Notes: generated by a model not told the origin, from the letters alone. Positions 16,146-26,286 are shown, counted from the stretch's first letter. The stretch: 46,878 bases of DNA from Mucilaginibacter polytrichastri (GCF_001911425.1 NZ_MPPL01000001.1:2115417-2162294), one strand, 5' to 3'. Translations and numbers: made by a program.

Positions 16146-18758
16146 ATGCATTTTAAAAAAGCCAATATCTGTAAGCTGTTTTTTACGCTGCTTGCCTTGC
16201 TATATATTAACACTGCATTTGCCCAAAAGAAAAAGGACTATACCCCAATGGTCGATCCTTTTATTGGTACCGGCGGGCATGGGCACACCTACCCTGGCGC
16301 TGTGGTGCCGTTTGGTATGGTACAATTAAGCCCCGATACCCGGCTCGAAGGCTGGGATGGCTGCTCTGGTTACCACTATACCGATACAGTGGTTTATGGC
16401 TTCTCGCACACGCACTTAAGCGGTACAGGTGTTGCAGATTACTGCGATGTATTATTTATGCCTACAACGGGAGCACCAAAATTATTGAATACAGAATACT
16501 GCTCTGTATTTAAGAAGAAAAATGAGATTGCTACTCCCGGTTATTATAAAACCCATTTAGAAAAATACAACATCGATGCAGAGCTTACCGCAACTACCCG
16601 TGTGGGTGTGCATCGCTACACCTTCCCTGGCACAGCAGAAGCTAATATCATTATTGACCTGAAGCACCGCGACGAAGTGCTGGATTCGTGGATTGAGGTA
16701 GTGAACAACCATGAGATCCGTGGTTTCAGGCAGTCTAAGGGGTGGGCAGCAAATCAATCGGTATACTTTTATGCTAAATTTTCTAAGCCGTTTAAAACTT
16801 ATGGCATTGCACTAAATGATGCTGTACAAAAAGGGCAGCAAAAGGTACAGGGCAAAAATGTAAAAATGTATATTCAGTTTGATGACCCTAAAGAGGTAAT
16901 TGCCAAGTTGGCCATCTCGTCGGTTAGTACCAACGGGGCATTAAAAAATCTGGATGCCGAAGTACCCGACTTTGATTTTAAACTGATACAAAAGGCAGCC
17001 AAAACCGAATGGATAAATGCATTGGCAAAAATTGAGGTAGAGGGTGGCGCGCCAAATACCCGGCAGCAAGCGCAGCAACAAAATGCTACCTACAATCCTT
17101 ATGGCGCTAATAAGATAGCTGCCAAGAACAAGAAGAATGAAAAGCCAATTGATTACGCCAAACAAAAACAAACCATATTTTACACCGCGTTATATCATAC
17201 CATGCTGGCCCCAAATGTATACAGTGATGTAGATGGCCAATACCGCGGCATGGATCAGCAGGTGCATACCGCGCAGGGCTTTACTTATTATACAGTTTTT
17301 TCTCTATGGGATACCTTTAGGGCCGAACACCCCCTATTAACTTTGATAGACCGCAAACGTACGCTCGACTTTGTTAAAAGCTTTTTGGCGATGTATGACC
17401 AGGGTGGCTTATTGCCGGTTTGGCCGCTGGCATCAAACGAAACCTTTTGCATGGTAGGTAATCACTCCATCCCCGTAATTGTGGATGCTTATGCCAAAGG
17501 AATTAAAGATTTTGATGCCGAAAAAGCATTTATAGCCATGAAGACCGCCGTAAACCGCAACCAGTTCGGGTTGGATTCGTACCGTAAAAATGGTGCGGTA
17601 TTGGTTGATGATGAAAATGAATCGGTATCAAAAACCCTGGAATACGCCTACGACGACTGGTGCATTGCCCAAATGGCCAAAATGCTGAATAAAGATACCG
17701 ACTACCACGAATTTATTAAACGTGCTCAATACTGGAAAAACGTTTACAATAACCAAAACGGCTTTATACAAGGCCGCACCAACGGCGGCTGGTTTGCCCC
17801 TTTTAAAGCTACCGATGTAAATAATAATTATACCGAAGGCAATGCCTGGCAATACTCCTTTCTTGTACCACAGGATGTGGAAGGTTTAATAAAAAACATG
17901 GGCGGCAAAGAAGCATTTGAAGCCAAGCTGGATGAACTTTTTACCACCACAGAGCAACTAACCGGCCGCCAGCAAGATGACATTAGCGGCTTAATAGGCC
18001 AGTATGCGCATGGTAATGAGCCAAGCCACCACATAGCTTATTTGTACAACTTTACAGATAACCCCGATAAAACACGGCTTTATTTAAGTAAGATCATGAA
18101 TGAGTTTTATACTACCAAACCCGATGGCCTGGCCGGCAATGAAGACTGCGGGCAGATGTCGGCCTGGTATGTAATGAGTGCGTTGGGGTTGTATAATATT
18201 GCGCCGGGCCAGCAACAATTTCAAATAGGCTTACCCCAGTTTGATAAAGCAGTAATTAACCTCGAAAACGGAAAGAAGTTTACCATCACCAATGCCAATG
18301 CAAGCGTGGTACGCGGCAATATTTATCTACAGGGGATGAATCTGGCTAAACATGCTTATAATAAGCTTTACATCAATAATGATGACATTGTTAATGGTGG
18401 TGAATTTGAGGTATTTACTGGCCGATTGCAAAACCAATTATTTATGCAGGATCTTGAAAGGCCAACATCTAAAATAACAGACGATTTGATTGTTGCAAAT
18501 CCATATTTCAGTACTTCGGAAAAGACTTTCAAACAGCCTTTCAGCATGGAGATAAAATGTGCGGAGAATGGTGTTAAAATTTACTATACATTGGATGGAA
18601 GTACGCCTACGGCTTCGTCTACACTTTATAATAAGCCGTTTTTAATTTCAACTACTACAAACATAAAAGCCATTGCTGTGAAAGATGGTAAAAGCAGCTT
18701 TATAATTTCAGGCAGTTTCATGATGATGCGTGCCGATCTTAAATTAAAGCTCAACTAG
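16146..18758 (+). CDS. GH92 alpha-1,2-mannosidase, secreted
   Basis: An 870-residue exo-alpha-mannosidase of family GH92 with a signal peptide (cleavage near INTAFAQ). The N-terminal beta-sandwich starts VDPFIGTGGHGHTYPGA and contains GYHYTDTVVYGFSHTHLSG. The (alpha/alpha)6 domain holds NYTEGNAWQYSF (E564, likely general acid), GNEPSHHIAYLYN and GNEDCGQMSAWYV (D667 in the calcium/base region). Residues about 790-860 add a chitobiase-type C-terminal domain (IYYTLDGSTPTASS). The enzyme removes terminal mannose from N-glycans or yeast mannan in a calcium-dependent way, in the periplasm or outside the cell. It stands alone here, without a SusC/D pair or other glycosidases, so the glycan source cannot be deduced. 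Confidence 0.93.
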   Translation: MHFKKANICKLFFTLLALLYINTAFAQKKKDYTPMVDPFIGTGGHGHTYPGAVVPFGMVQLSPDTRLEGWDGCSGYHYTDTVVYGFSHTHLSGTGVADYCDVLFMPTTGAPKLLNTEYCSVFKKKNEIATPGYYKTHLEKYNIDAELTATTRVGVHRYTFPGTAEANIIIDLKHRDEVLDSWIEVVNNHEIRGFRQSKGWAANQSVYFYAKFSKPFKTYGIALNDAVQKGQQKVQGKNVKMYIQFDDPKEVIAKLAISSVSTNGALKNLDAEVPDFDFKLIQKAAKTEWINALAKIEVEGGAPNTRQQAQQQNATYNPYGANKIAAKNKKNEKPIDYAKQKQTIFYTALYHTMLAPNVYSDVDGQYRGMDQQVHTAQGFTYYTVFSLWDTFRAEHPLLTLIDRKRTLDFVKSFLAMYDQGGLLPVWPLASNETFCMVGNHSIPVIVDAYAKGIKDFDAEKAFIAMKTAVNRNQFGLDSYRKNGAVLVDDENESVSKTLEYAYDDWCIAQMAKMLNKDTDYHEFIKRAQYWKNVYNNQNGFIQGRTNGGWFAPFKATDVNNNYTEGNAWQYSFLVPQDVEGLIKNMGGKEAFEAKLDELFTTTEQLTGRQQDDISGLIGQYAHGNEPSHHIAYLYNFTDNPDKTRLYLSKIMNEFYTTKPDGLAGNEDCGQMSAWYVMSALGLYNIAPGQQQFQIGLPQFDKAVINLENGKKFTITNANASVVRGNIYLQGMNLAKHAYNKLYINNDDIVNGGEFEVFTGRLQNQLFMQDLERPTSKITDDLIVANPYFSTSEKTFKQPFSMEIKCAENGVKIYYTLDGSTPTASSTLYNKPFLISTTTNIKAIAVKDGKSSFIISGSFMMMRADLKLKLN

Positions 18759-18820
18759 CATTATAATTGTAGGATATAATTAAGATTAGCAGCAAATATT
18801 CGCGTCTGTCAATATAATGA

Positions 18821-19709
18821 TGTCATGCTTGTTTAGCATCCCAAAGGGCAGGTTGGCGACTTAACATGTGGGATCCCGAAACAAGTTCAGGATGACGGGT
18901 GAATAAATCATAAAAGAATGTCTTGCTGAACTTGTTTCAGCACCACAGGACAGGTCGTCGACTTAGCATGTGGGATCCCGAAACAAGTTCGGGATGACGG
19001 GTGAATAAACTATAAAAGAATGTCTTGCTGAACTTGTTTCAGCACCCTACAGGACAGGTCGGCGACTTAGCATACGGGATCCCGAAACAAGTTCAGGATG
19101 ACGGGTGAATAAACCATAAAAGAATGTCTTGCTGAACTTGTTTCAGCACCCTACTGGACAAGTCGGCGACTTAGTATACGGGATGCTGAAACAAGTATAG
19201 GATGACGGGTGAATAAACCATAAAAGAATGTCTTGCTGAACTTGTTTCAGCATCCCACAGGACAGGTCGTCGACTTAGCATGTGGGATCCCGAAACAAGT
19301 TCAGGATGACGGGTGAATAAATTATAAAAATAGTATGGGATGCTGAACTTGTTTCAGCATCCCATAGGACTGGTCGGCGACTTAGCATACGGGATCCAGA
19401 AACAAGTACAGGATGATGGGTGAATAAACCATAAAAGATTGTCTTGCTGAACTTGTTTCAGCACCCTACAGGACAGGTCGGCGACTTAACATGTGGGGGA
19501 TCCCGAAACAAGTTCGGGATGACGGGTGAATAAACCATAAAAGAATGTCTTGCTGAACTTGTTTCAGCACTCTACAGGACAGGTCGGCGACTTAGCATGT
19601 GAGATCCCGAAACAAGTTCGGGATGACGGGTGAATAAACCATAAAAGAATGTCATGCTGAACTTGTTTCAGCACCCCACAGGACAGGTCGGCGACTTAGC
19701 ATGTGGGAT
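18821..19709. repeat. Tandem array of about nine 104-bp units with paired hairpins
   Basis: Units begin near 18821, 18919, 19021, 19125, 19229, 19335, 19440, 19546 and 19650, giving periods of 98-106 bases. The first unit is degenerate and the ninth is cut off at GGGAT (19709). Each unit has hairpin A, TGCTGAACTTGTTTCAGCA (7-bp stem, loop CTTGT), a spacer with GGACAGGTCGGCGACTTAGC, hairpin B, ATCCCGAAACAAGTTCGGGAT (8-bp stem, loop ACAAG), and an AT-rich link GGGTGAATAAACCATAAAAG. The loops of A and B are exact complements. In the sixth unit hairpin A extends to a perfect 13-bp stem (19335-19347 with 19353-19365). In units 2, 7 and 8 hairpin B is perfect; others carry small mismatches. The array fills the gap between the GH92 stop and the end of the PPK2 gene. 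Confidence 0.95.
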
Positions 19710-19719
19710 TTACTTTACT

Positions 19720-20601
19720 TTACTTCTCACTCTCCAGCATCTTTTTTACTTCGGCAAATTTCTCTTTTTCTTCGGGTGTTGGTACCGGGTCTTTAGGATG
19801 TAATTCCTTCAGTGTTTCGAGGATAACGTTAGAGATGGCAATGCGTGTAAACCATTTTTTATCAGCCGGTATAATGTACCATGGTGCATCTTCGGTTGCT
19901 GTAGTATTAATGGCTTCTTCGTAGGCGTTCATGTAATCATTCCAATACGTTCGTTCGGTTACGTCGGCAGATGAGAATTTCCAGTTTTTATCCTCATGAT
20001 CCAAACGTTTCAGGAAACGTTCTTTCTGCTCCTCTTTCGATAAATGGAGGAAAAACTTAACAATCTTAGTACCGTTACGGGTCAGGTGTTTTTCAAAGTC
20101 TTTAATGCTTTTGTAGCGGCCTTTCCAAAAATCGTCTGTAATATCTGCTACCTTTTCTATACCGGGTATGCGTTCGTTCAGCACAATTTCGGGGTGAACT
20201 TTTGTGATCAGCACATTCTCATAATGCGACCGGTTGTGGATGCCGATTCGGCCTCGCTCTGGCAGGGCTATGTAATGCCGCCATAAAAAATCATGATCCA
20301 GTTCCTCGGTGCTGGGCTGTTTAAAACTGTAAACCTGGCAACCCTGCGGATTCAAGCCCGACATGGTATGCGCAATGGCACCGTCTTTCCCGGCGGCATC
20401 CATCGCCTGGAAAATAATGAGCAGCGCATGGCGGTTATCCGCATAAAGTTTGGTTTGCAGCTCAGCGGTTTCCTTAATCAACCCCGCCAGTATTTCTTCC
20501 GAATCATCTTTTTTATATAGCCCTGTGTAGGCCGTATCAAAATCATTTAACGAAATCTTTTTTTCGCCGGTTATCTTAAATTGTTCCTGTATATTATCCA
20601 T
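19720..20601 (-). CDS. ppk2: Polyphosphate kinase 2 family protein (polyphosphate:nucleotide phosphotransferase)
   Basis: A 293-residue cytoplasmic P-loop kinase of the PPK2 family, which transfers phosphate between polyphosphate and nucleoside mono- or diphosphates. Walker A is AMDAAGKDGAI near residue 70 and is followed by the family motif HTMSGLNPQGCQVYSFKQP. Walker B lies in ALPERGRIGIHNRSHYENVL near residue 125, with His where I would expect Phe (GIFNRS). The lid segment LHLSKEEQKERFLKR and the C-terminal WYIIPADKKWFTRIA are typical. The single-domain length suggests class I or III, and the class (ADP- or AMP-using) cannot be fixed by eye. It is monocistronic, and its stop codon lies 10 bases from the hairpin array, which would form its 3' untranslated region. 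Confidence 0.9.
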   Translation of the reverse strand: MDNIQEQFKITGEKKISLNDFDTAYTGLYKKDDSEEILAGLIKETAELQTKLYADNRHALLIIFQAMDAAGKDGAIAHTMSGLNPQGCQVYSFKQPSTEELDHDFLWRHYIALPERGRIGIHNRSHYENVLITKVHPEIVLNERIPGIEKVADITDDFWKGRYKSIKDFEKHLTRNGTKIVKFFLHLSKEEQKERFLKRLDHEDKNWKFSSADVTERTYWNDYMNAYEEAINTTATEDAPWYIIPADKKWFTRIAISNVILETLKELHPKDPVPTPEEKEKFAEVKKMLESEK

Positions 20602-20706
20602 TAGTAAATTTATTAAGTATTTTAAGTAAAATTTCGTGGTTCTGATTACGTTGTTAATATTTGTTGATCACTATGAAATAGTGGCTTAAATTCACATCTT
20701 TACCCA

Positions 20707-23019
20707 ATGTTCAGACGTATAAACAATATATTCCTGCGTAGTTTTTTAATATTCATCTACTTTATCATTATATTTTTCTGTGCTATTGAGATAAACTTCC
20801 TTTGGTTGTTTGGATACTCACCTGATATGCAGGATATTAAAACCCCTACTATGTCGGTTTCTTCCGAGGTTTACTCGGCCGATGGCAAACTACTAGGTCG
20901 TTATTTCAAAGAAAACCGCTCTCCGGTTGCTTTTAAAGACATATCTCCCAACCTGATCAATGCCCTTATCTCTACCGAAGATGCACGTTTTTACAAGCAC
21001 TCCGGTGTCGATTTCTTTTCTTTTGCTACCAGTGTGGTGGCAACAGCCAAAGGCGACAAACGTGGCGGCAGCACTATTACACAACAACTGGCCAAGAATT
21101 TGTTTTCAACCCGTAAGCGTAAATCGCAGGGCTTTATTAAACATATCCCGGTGTTTCGCACCTTGGTTTATAAATGTAAGGAATGGCTTACTGCTTTTAA
21201 AATAGAACATCTGTATACTAAGCAGCAAATATTAACCATGTACTTTAACACAGTGCCTTTTGGTAATAATTCGTTCGGTATAAAAACCGCTACTCTTAAA
21301 TACTTTAACAAAAACCCCAACGAGGTTACCCCTGCCGAAGCTGCTACACTGATCGGTATGCTTAAAGGCACTTCGGTATACAACCCTATCCGCTACCCGG
21401 CACGTTCACTAGAGCGGCGTAATACCGTATTGGGCCAAATGGAAAAGTATGGCTACATCACCAAAGCGGCATTTGTTGAAAATACACACACTCCATTAAA
21501 CCTCGACCTCAGCTTTGTTGAAAATGATTCGCAAGGAGATTCGTACATCCGCCATGCGGTTGAAAAATGGCTGGATAAATGGCTGAAAGCTAATGATTAC
21601 GATCTTTATGTGGATGGCCTGAAAATTTATACTACTATTGATTCGCGCTTGCAGCAATATGCAGAAGAGGCAGTAGATGAGAAAATGAAGATGTTGCAAA
21701 AACGTTTTTATAACATTTGGGGCAAAAAGGCACCGTGGCGCGATTCACATGGTGTGGAAATTAAAGACTTTGTACTGAAGGCCGAGCAGAAACTCCCAAT
21801 ATACGACCTGTTAGAGAAACGCTATAAAGGCGATACCACCCAGATTCAGGCTTATTTTAAGAAGCCTAAAAAAATGAAGGTATTTAGCTGGAACGGCGAA
21901 CGCGACACCACCATATCCAGCATCGATTCCATTAAATATTACGCCAAAATACTTAATACCGGTATGATGACCATTGAGCCAACCACCGGTAAAATTAAAG
22001 TATGGGTGGGCGGTATCGATTACAAGCACTTTAACTTCGACCACGTTAACCAATCTAAACGCCAGGCGGGTTCTACATTTAAGCCCTTTGCTTATTTAAC
22101 CGCGCTGGATAACGGCTACACCCCTTGCGATAAGTTTACCGATAAACCGGTTTCTATCAGCTACATGGATAATGGCAAACCCGATGTTTGGTCGCCAAAC
22201 AACGCCGACTTTAAATTCTCCTACCGCGAAATGTCATTACGCTGGGCTATGGGTAAATCTGTAAACTCCATTACCGCGCAGCTAACCGAAAAAGTAGGTT
22301 GGGACAAAGTGGTACAATATGCGCACAAGTGCGGCATAGAAAGTCCGCTAAAGTCTGTTCCTTCTGTTTCATTGGGGTCTAACGATGTATCAGTTTTCGA
22401 AATGGTGCGTGCTTACAGTACTTTTTTAAACAAAGGCAACAAAATTGATCCTTTGCTCGTAACTAAGATAACCGACCAGAATGGCGGCCTGTTAGAAGAG
22501 TTTACATTGAAGACCGAAAAAGTATTAAGTGAAGAAATAGCATGGCTAATGCTTTACATGTTTCGTGGCGGTATGGAAGAACCGGGTGGTACTTCGCAAG
22601 CGCTTTGGGAATACCCCGGACTCTGGAAAAAAGCCAGTAACCAGATTGGCGGCAAAACCGGTACCTCGAGCGACTTTGTTGATGGCTGGTATATGGGTAT
22701 CACCAAAGACCTGGTAACAGGGATCTGGGTTGGCGCAGACGACCGCAGCGTACACTTTAACACCTCCGAAAGCGGCGAAGGCTCACACACAGCCCTGCCA
22801 ATATTCGGGCGGTTTATGGAGAAGGTTTACGCCGATGACAAAAGCGGCTATCAGCCCGGCCCGTTCCCTAAACCCTGGAGCAAGATCACCAAGGAATACA
22901 TGTGCCCGTCGCCGAGAATTTCAGTTGATACCACATCTGCCGATTCACTGTCTGCACCGGTTGATACCACACAAGTAGTACCGGTGCCCGTTACCACAGA
23001 ACCGGAGATAAAAAATTAG
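20707..23019 (+). CDS. mrcA: Penicillin-binding protein 1A (class A, GT51 plus transpeptidase)
   Basis: A 770-residue bifunctional peptidoglycan synthase anchored by one N-terminal helix (residues about 12-36). The GT51 domain has STEDARFYKHSGVD with catalytic E91, then GGSTITQQLAKNLF. The transpeptidase domain has S456-TF-K459 (nucleophile), S518-V-N520 and K650-T-G-T653. It polymerises and cross-links glycan strands on the outer face of the inner membrane. The C-terminal tail is rich in Pro, Thr and Val, as in other Bacteroidota PBP1A proteins. The next gene starts 45 bases downstream in the same direction and may be cotranscribed. Confidence 0.95.
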   Translation: MFRRINNIFLRSFLIFIYFIIIFFCAIEINFLWLFGYSPDMQDIKTPTMSVSSEVYSADGKLLGRYFKENRSPVAFKDISPNLINALISTEDARFYKHSGVDFFSFATSVVATAKGDKRGGSTITQQLAKNLFSTRKRKSQGFIKHIPVFRTLVYKCKEWLTAFKIEHLYTKQQILTMYFNTVPFGNNSFGIKTATLKYFNKNPNEVTPAEAATLIGMLKGTSVYNPIRYPARSLERRNTVLGQMEKYGYITKAAFVENTHTPLNLDLSFVENDSQGDSYIRHAVEKWLDKWLKANDYDLYVDGLKIYTTIDSRLQQYAEEAVDEKMKMLQKRFYNIWGKKAPWRDSHGVEIKDFVLKAEQKLPIYDLLEKRYKGDTTQIQAYFKKPKKMKVFSWNGERDTTISSIDSIKYYAKILNTGMMTIEPTTGKIKVWVGGIDYKHFNFDHVNQSKRQAGSTFKPFAYLTALDNGYTPCDKFTDKPVSISYMDNGKPDVWSPNNADFKFSYREMSLRWAMGKSVNSITAQLTEKVGWDKVVQYAHKCGIESPLKSVPSVSLGSNDVSVFEMVRAYSTFLNKGNKIDPLLVTKITDQNGGLLEEFTLKTEKVLSEEIAWLMLYMFRGGMEEPGGTSQALWEYPGLWKKASNQIGGKTGTSSDFVDGWYMGITKDLVTGIWVGADDRSVHFNTSESGEGSHTALPIFGRFMEKVYADDKSGYQPGPFPKPWSKITKEYMCPSPRISVDTTSADSLSAPVDTTQVVPVPVTTEPEIKN

Positions 23020-23064
23020 GGTATGTCTTTTGATAAACCCATTTGTTAAATTTAACCATGATAT

Positions 23065-26000
23065 ATGTGTAAACTATACCCAGTGTTAAATAAACTAAGC
23101 CGGTGCTTTATTGCCTTGTTTTGCCTGGTAATGGTATTATTATGCACTAATAAAGCCAGTGCGCAATACTTTGGCCAAAACAAGGTTCGGTATAAGAACC
23201 TCAAGTTTAAGGTTTATAAAACCCCGCATTTCGAGATCTATTATTACATGAACAATGATAGCCTCGTAAAACGGTTTGCGCAGGAAAGTGAGTTATGGTA
23301 TACCCTGCATCAGCAAGTTTTCAGGGATACTTTTCGTAAGGCTAATCCAATTATACTGTATGCAAATCACCCCGATTTCCAACAAACAACAGCTATAGAC
23401 GGCGAAATTAGTGTAGGTACCGGTGGTGTTACCGAAGGACTGAAAAACCGCGTGGTGATGCCGGTGATGGAAACTAACCAAACTACCCGGCATGTAATTG
23501 GACACGAGCTGGTACACGCATTTCAATATCATTCGCTTTTAAACAGCGATTCGAGCAGCCTGGCCAGCCTGGGTAATTTGCCCCTATGGATGATAGAGGG
23601 TATGGCCGAGTATCTTTCGCTCGGTAAAAAAGACGCCTACACCGCCATGTGGATGCGCGATGCTTATCTAAATCACGATATCCCTACTGTAAAAGATCTT
23701 ACCGAAAGTACCAAATACTTCCCATACCGATATGGCGAGGCATTTTGGTCATTCCTGGGTTCTACTTATGGCGATACCATTATTGTACCTTTCTTTAAAA
23801 ACACGGCTCGTTTCGGCTTGGAATATGGCATCAGGCGAACTTTTGGTTACGATGATAAAACACTATCCAAGCTCTGGAAGAACTCCATCGAAGCCACGTA
23901 TAAGCCCTATCTGAAGGATACAACTCAAACTCCTGTTGGCAAACGCCTCATCGATAATAAAAATTCTGGCCAAATGAATGTGGCCCCAGCTATTAGTCCG
24001 GATGGCAAGTACCTGGCCTTTCTTTCAGAAAAGGATCTCTTCACGGTCGATCTCTACCTTGCAGATGCTAAAACGGGTCGAGTCATCAAGAAGCTCACCA
24101 GTAAGGTATCTAATACCCATATCGACGAATTTAACTTTATCGAATCTGCCGGGGCATGGTCGCCGGACGGGAAAAAGTTTGCCTTTAGTGTGTTTAAAGG
24201 TGGCCGTAACCGCATGCTCATTGTAAGCATACCAAGCGGGCACTTATTCAAAGATATCTCTATGGACAAGGCTGAGCAGTTCAGTAACCTGTCGTGGTCG
24301 CCAAATGGTAAGGATATTGTTTTCCAGGGAATGTCAGAAGGTCAGGGCGATTTGTATACTTACAATCTGGATACCAGGAAAATTACGCAGCTTACCAACG
24401 ATAAATATTCAGACTACCAGCCCAGCTATTCGCGCGATGGTAAAAAAATCATCTTCTCGTCAGACCGTACCACTTACGATCAGGGATTAAGCCAGGAAAT
24501 TACCTTTAACCTGGCCGAAATTGATGTGGCCACGCACAAGGTAACTGATATTAAGATTTTCAACGGTGCCAATAATCTTAACCCGCAATATTCTGCAGAT
24601 GGGTCACAGGTATACTTCCTGTCCAATAAGGATGGTTTCCGTAATATGTACCGTTATACACTGGTAACCGGTAAAACCGAGCAAATGACGGATCTGTTTA
24701 CCGGTATCAGCGGGATTACAGAATATTCTCCGGCACTCAGTATCTCTAATAACGACGATATTGTTTACTCGTACTACCGTGCACAGAAATATGCTTTGTA
24801 CGATGCCAAAGCATCAGATTTTAAACCCACTGTAGTAGACCCAGGCATTACTAATTTCGATGCAGCCATGTTGCCTCCACCGCGTGCCGTAGGTGTAGAT
24901 CTTATTAATGCCAACCTTAACAATTATCTGGCTTACCAACGCATCCCTGTAGATTCTATCAAGAATACCCCATATCGCCCACAATTTAAGCTCGACTACT
25001 TGGCCAGTAGCGGCGTTGGTGTAGGCGTAAGTACTTATGGTGCAGGTTTGGCAAGCGGTATACAAGGTGTGTTCAGTGATATTTTAGGCCGAAATCAAAT
25101 ATTTGCAGGCGCGGCAGTTAATGGCCAGATCTACGATTTTGGCGCACAGGTTGCCTATATCAACCAGCAAGGCCGGTGGAATATTGGCGGGTCTTTATCG
25201 CATATTCCTTATCAGTATGCCAATTACAATTTTGTCCCATCCACCTTTAACTATCAAGGCAAAAATATCCCTGTAAATGAAGAACGATACGATATTATCC
25301 GCATATTTCAGGATCAGGCAACCATATTTACCTCATATCCCTTCTCAAAAACAAGCCGTATAGAGTTTGGCACCGGTATTTCGAGGTATTATTACCGGGT
25401 AGACAGGTACAGTACTTATTATGATACCACCACTAACCAGGCTATAGCTACAGCCAAAAACCACATATCCCGTAAGGAATATGAAGCCGATCCATACAAT
25501 AACGGCATAAGCCTGCGTCCTTTTACACTATTCCAGCTAAATACAGCTTTGGTAGGCGACAACTCTTACTTTGGTATTGCATCGCCTTTAACTGGTTACA
25601 GATACCGCTTACAGGCCGAATATGATTTTGGTTCGGCACATTATTTTGCACCAAGTATTGATGTAAGAAAATACGTACGGCTAAAGCCCATAACCCTGGC
25701 TGCAAGGTTTTACGGCTATGGGCGTCTTGGTGATACCAAGGACTTGTTATATCCCATATTTGTTGGTTATCCGTTCCTTATCCGCGGTTATGAGTATAAT
25801 AGCTTTTACAACAGCGGCAAGGCTAGTTCTAATGGCTTTACAGTAAATCAATTATCCGGTAACCGTATTGCTGTAGGTAATTTTGAGATCAGGCTGCCAT
25901 TTACAGGTCCCGAGAAACTCTCTCAAATTAAATCAAAATTCCTTTTTACAGAACTTAACCTGTTTTTTGATGCCGGCCTGGCCTGGAATGCAGGCAACCA

Positions 26001-26265
26001 GATCAAGTTTCAAAAAACACCCGATGTTATAGGCTATGGCCCGGTAACAGATGCCGCAGGCAACCCTGTGCTGGGTGCTAATGGTAAGCCCGTAAATGAA
26101 GCTATTTACAATACTAACCAGCGCGTGCCCGCATTAAGCGCAGGCGTATCTGTACGTATTAATTTATTTGGTTATTTTGTATTAGAGCCTTACCTGGCCT
26201 ATCCGCTTAATCGTAACGATGTTACCAAGCCGGTATTTGGCTTAGGCTTTACCCCTGGCTGGTAA
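23065..26265 (+). CDS. Predicted gluzincin metallopeptidase / TolB-like propeller / outer-membrane barrel fusion
   Basis: A 1066-residue envelope protein with a signal peptide (cleavage near NKASAQ, residue 34). Residues about 55-290 resemble a peptidase-MA domain. The zinc motif H147-E-L-V-H151 lies in VIGHELVHAFQYH, and the third ligand is probably E178 in PLWMIEGMAEYLSLG. Residues about 300-600 contain repeated WD40/TolB-type (PD40) blades such as ISPDGKYLAFLSEKD, WSPDGKKFAFSVFKG, WSPNGKDIVFQGMSEG and YSRDGKKIIFSSD. Residues about 640-1066 are beta-strand rich and end in FGLGFTPGW, with LNLFFDAGLAWN and RINLFGYFVLEPYLAYP, resembling a surface-antigen beta-barrel. A chain joining a protease, a propeller and a barrel would sit in the outer membrane with its peptidase in the periplasm. 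The substrate is unknown. The position after PBP1A hints at an envelope role. Confidence 0.8.
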   Translation: MCKLYPVLNKLSRCFIALFCLVMVLLCTNKASAQYFGQNKVRYKNLKFKVYKTPHFEIYYYMNNDSLVKRFAQESELWYTLHQQVFRDTFRKANPIILYANHPDFQQTTAIDGEISVGTGGVTEGLKNRVVMPVMETNQTTRHVIGHELVHAFQYHSLLNSDSSSLASLGNLPLWMIEGMAEYLSLGKKDAYTAMWMRDAYLNHDIPTVKDLTESTKYFPYRYGEAFWSFLGSTYGDTIIVPFFKNTARFGLEYGIRRTFGYDDKTLSKLWKNSIEATYKPYLKDTTQTPVGKRLIDNKNSGQMNVAPAISPDGKYLAFLSEKDLFTVDLYLADAKTGRVIKKLTSKVSNTHIDEFNFIESAGAWSPDGKKFAFSVFKGGRNRMLIVSIPSGHLFKDISMDKAEQFSNLSWSPNGKDIVFQGMSEGQGDLYTYNLDTRKITQLTNDKYSDYQPSYSRDGKKIIFSSDRTTYDQGLSQEITFNLAEIDVATHKVTDIKIFNGANNLNPQYSADGSQVYFLSNKDGFRNMYRYTLVTGKTEQMTDLFTGISGITEYSPALSISNNDDIVYSYYRAQKYALYDAKASDFKPTVVDPGITNFDAAMLPPPRAVGVDLINANLNNYLAYQRIPVDSIKNTPYRPQFKLDYLASSGVGVGVSTYGAGLASGIQGVFSDILGRNQIFAGAAVNGQIYDFGAQVAYINQQGRWNIGGSLSHIPYQYANYNFVPSTFNYQGKNIPVNEERYDIIRIFQDQATIFTSYPFSKTSRIEFGTGISRYYYRVDRYSTYYDTTTNQAIATAKNHISRKEYEADPYNNGISLRPFTLFQLNTALVGDNSYFGIASPLTGYRYRLQAEYDFGSAHYFAPSIDVRKYVRLKPITLAARFYGYGRLGDTKDLLYPIFVGYPFLIRGYEYNSFYNSGKASSNGFTVNQLSGNRIAVGNFEIRLPFTGPEKLSQIKSKFLFTELNLFFDAGLAWNAGNQIKFQKTPDVIGYGPVTDAAGNPVLGANGKPVNEAIYNTNQRVPALSAGVSVRINLFGYFVLEPYLAYPLNRNDVTKPVFGLGFTPGW

Positions 26266-26286
26266 ACAATATCATTTCATGAATAT

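Noticed and set aside
18821..19709. CRISPR array
   Set aside because: Units are about 104 bases and almost wholly repeated, with no unique spacers, and no cas genes are nearby.
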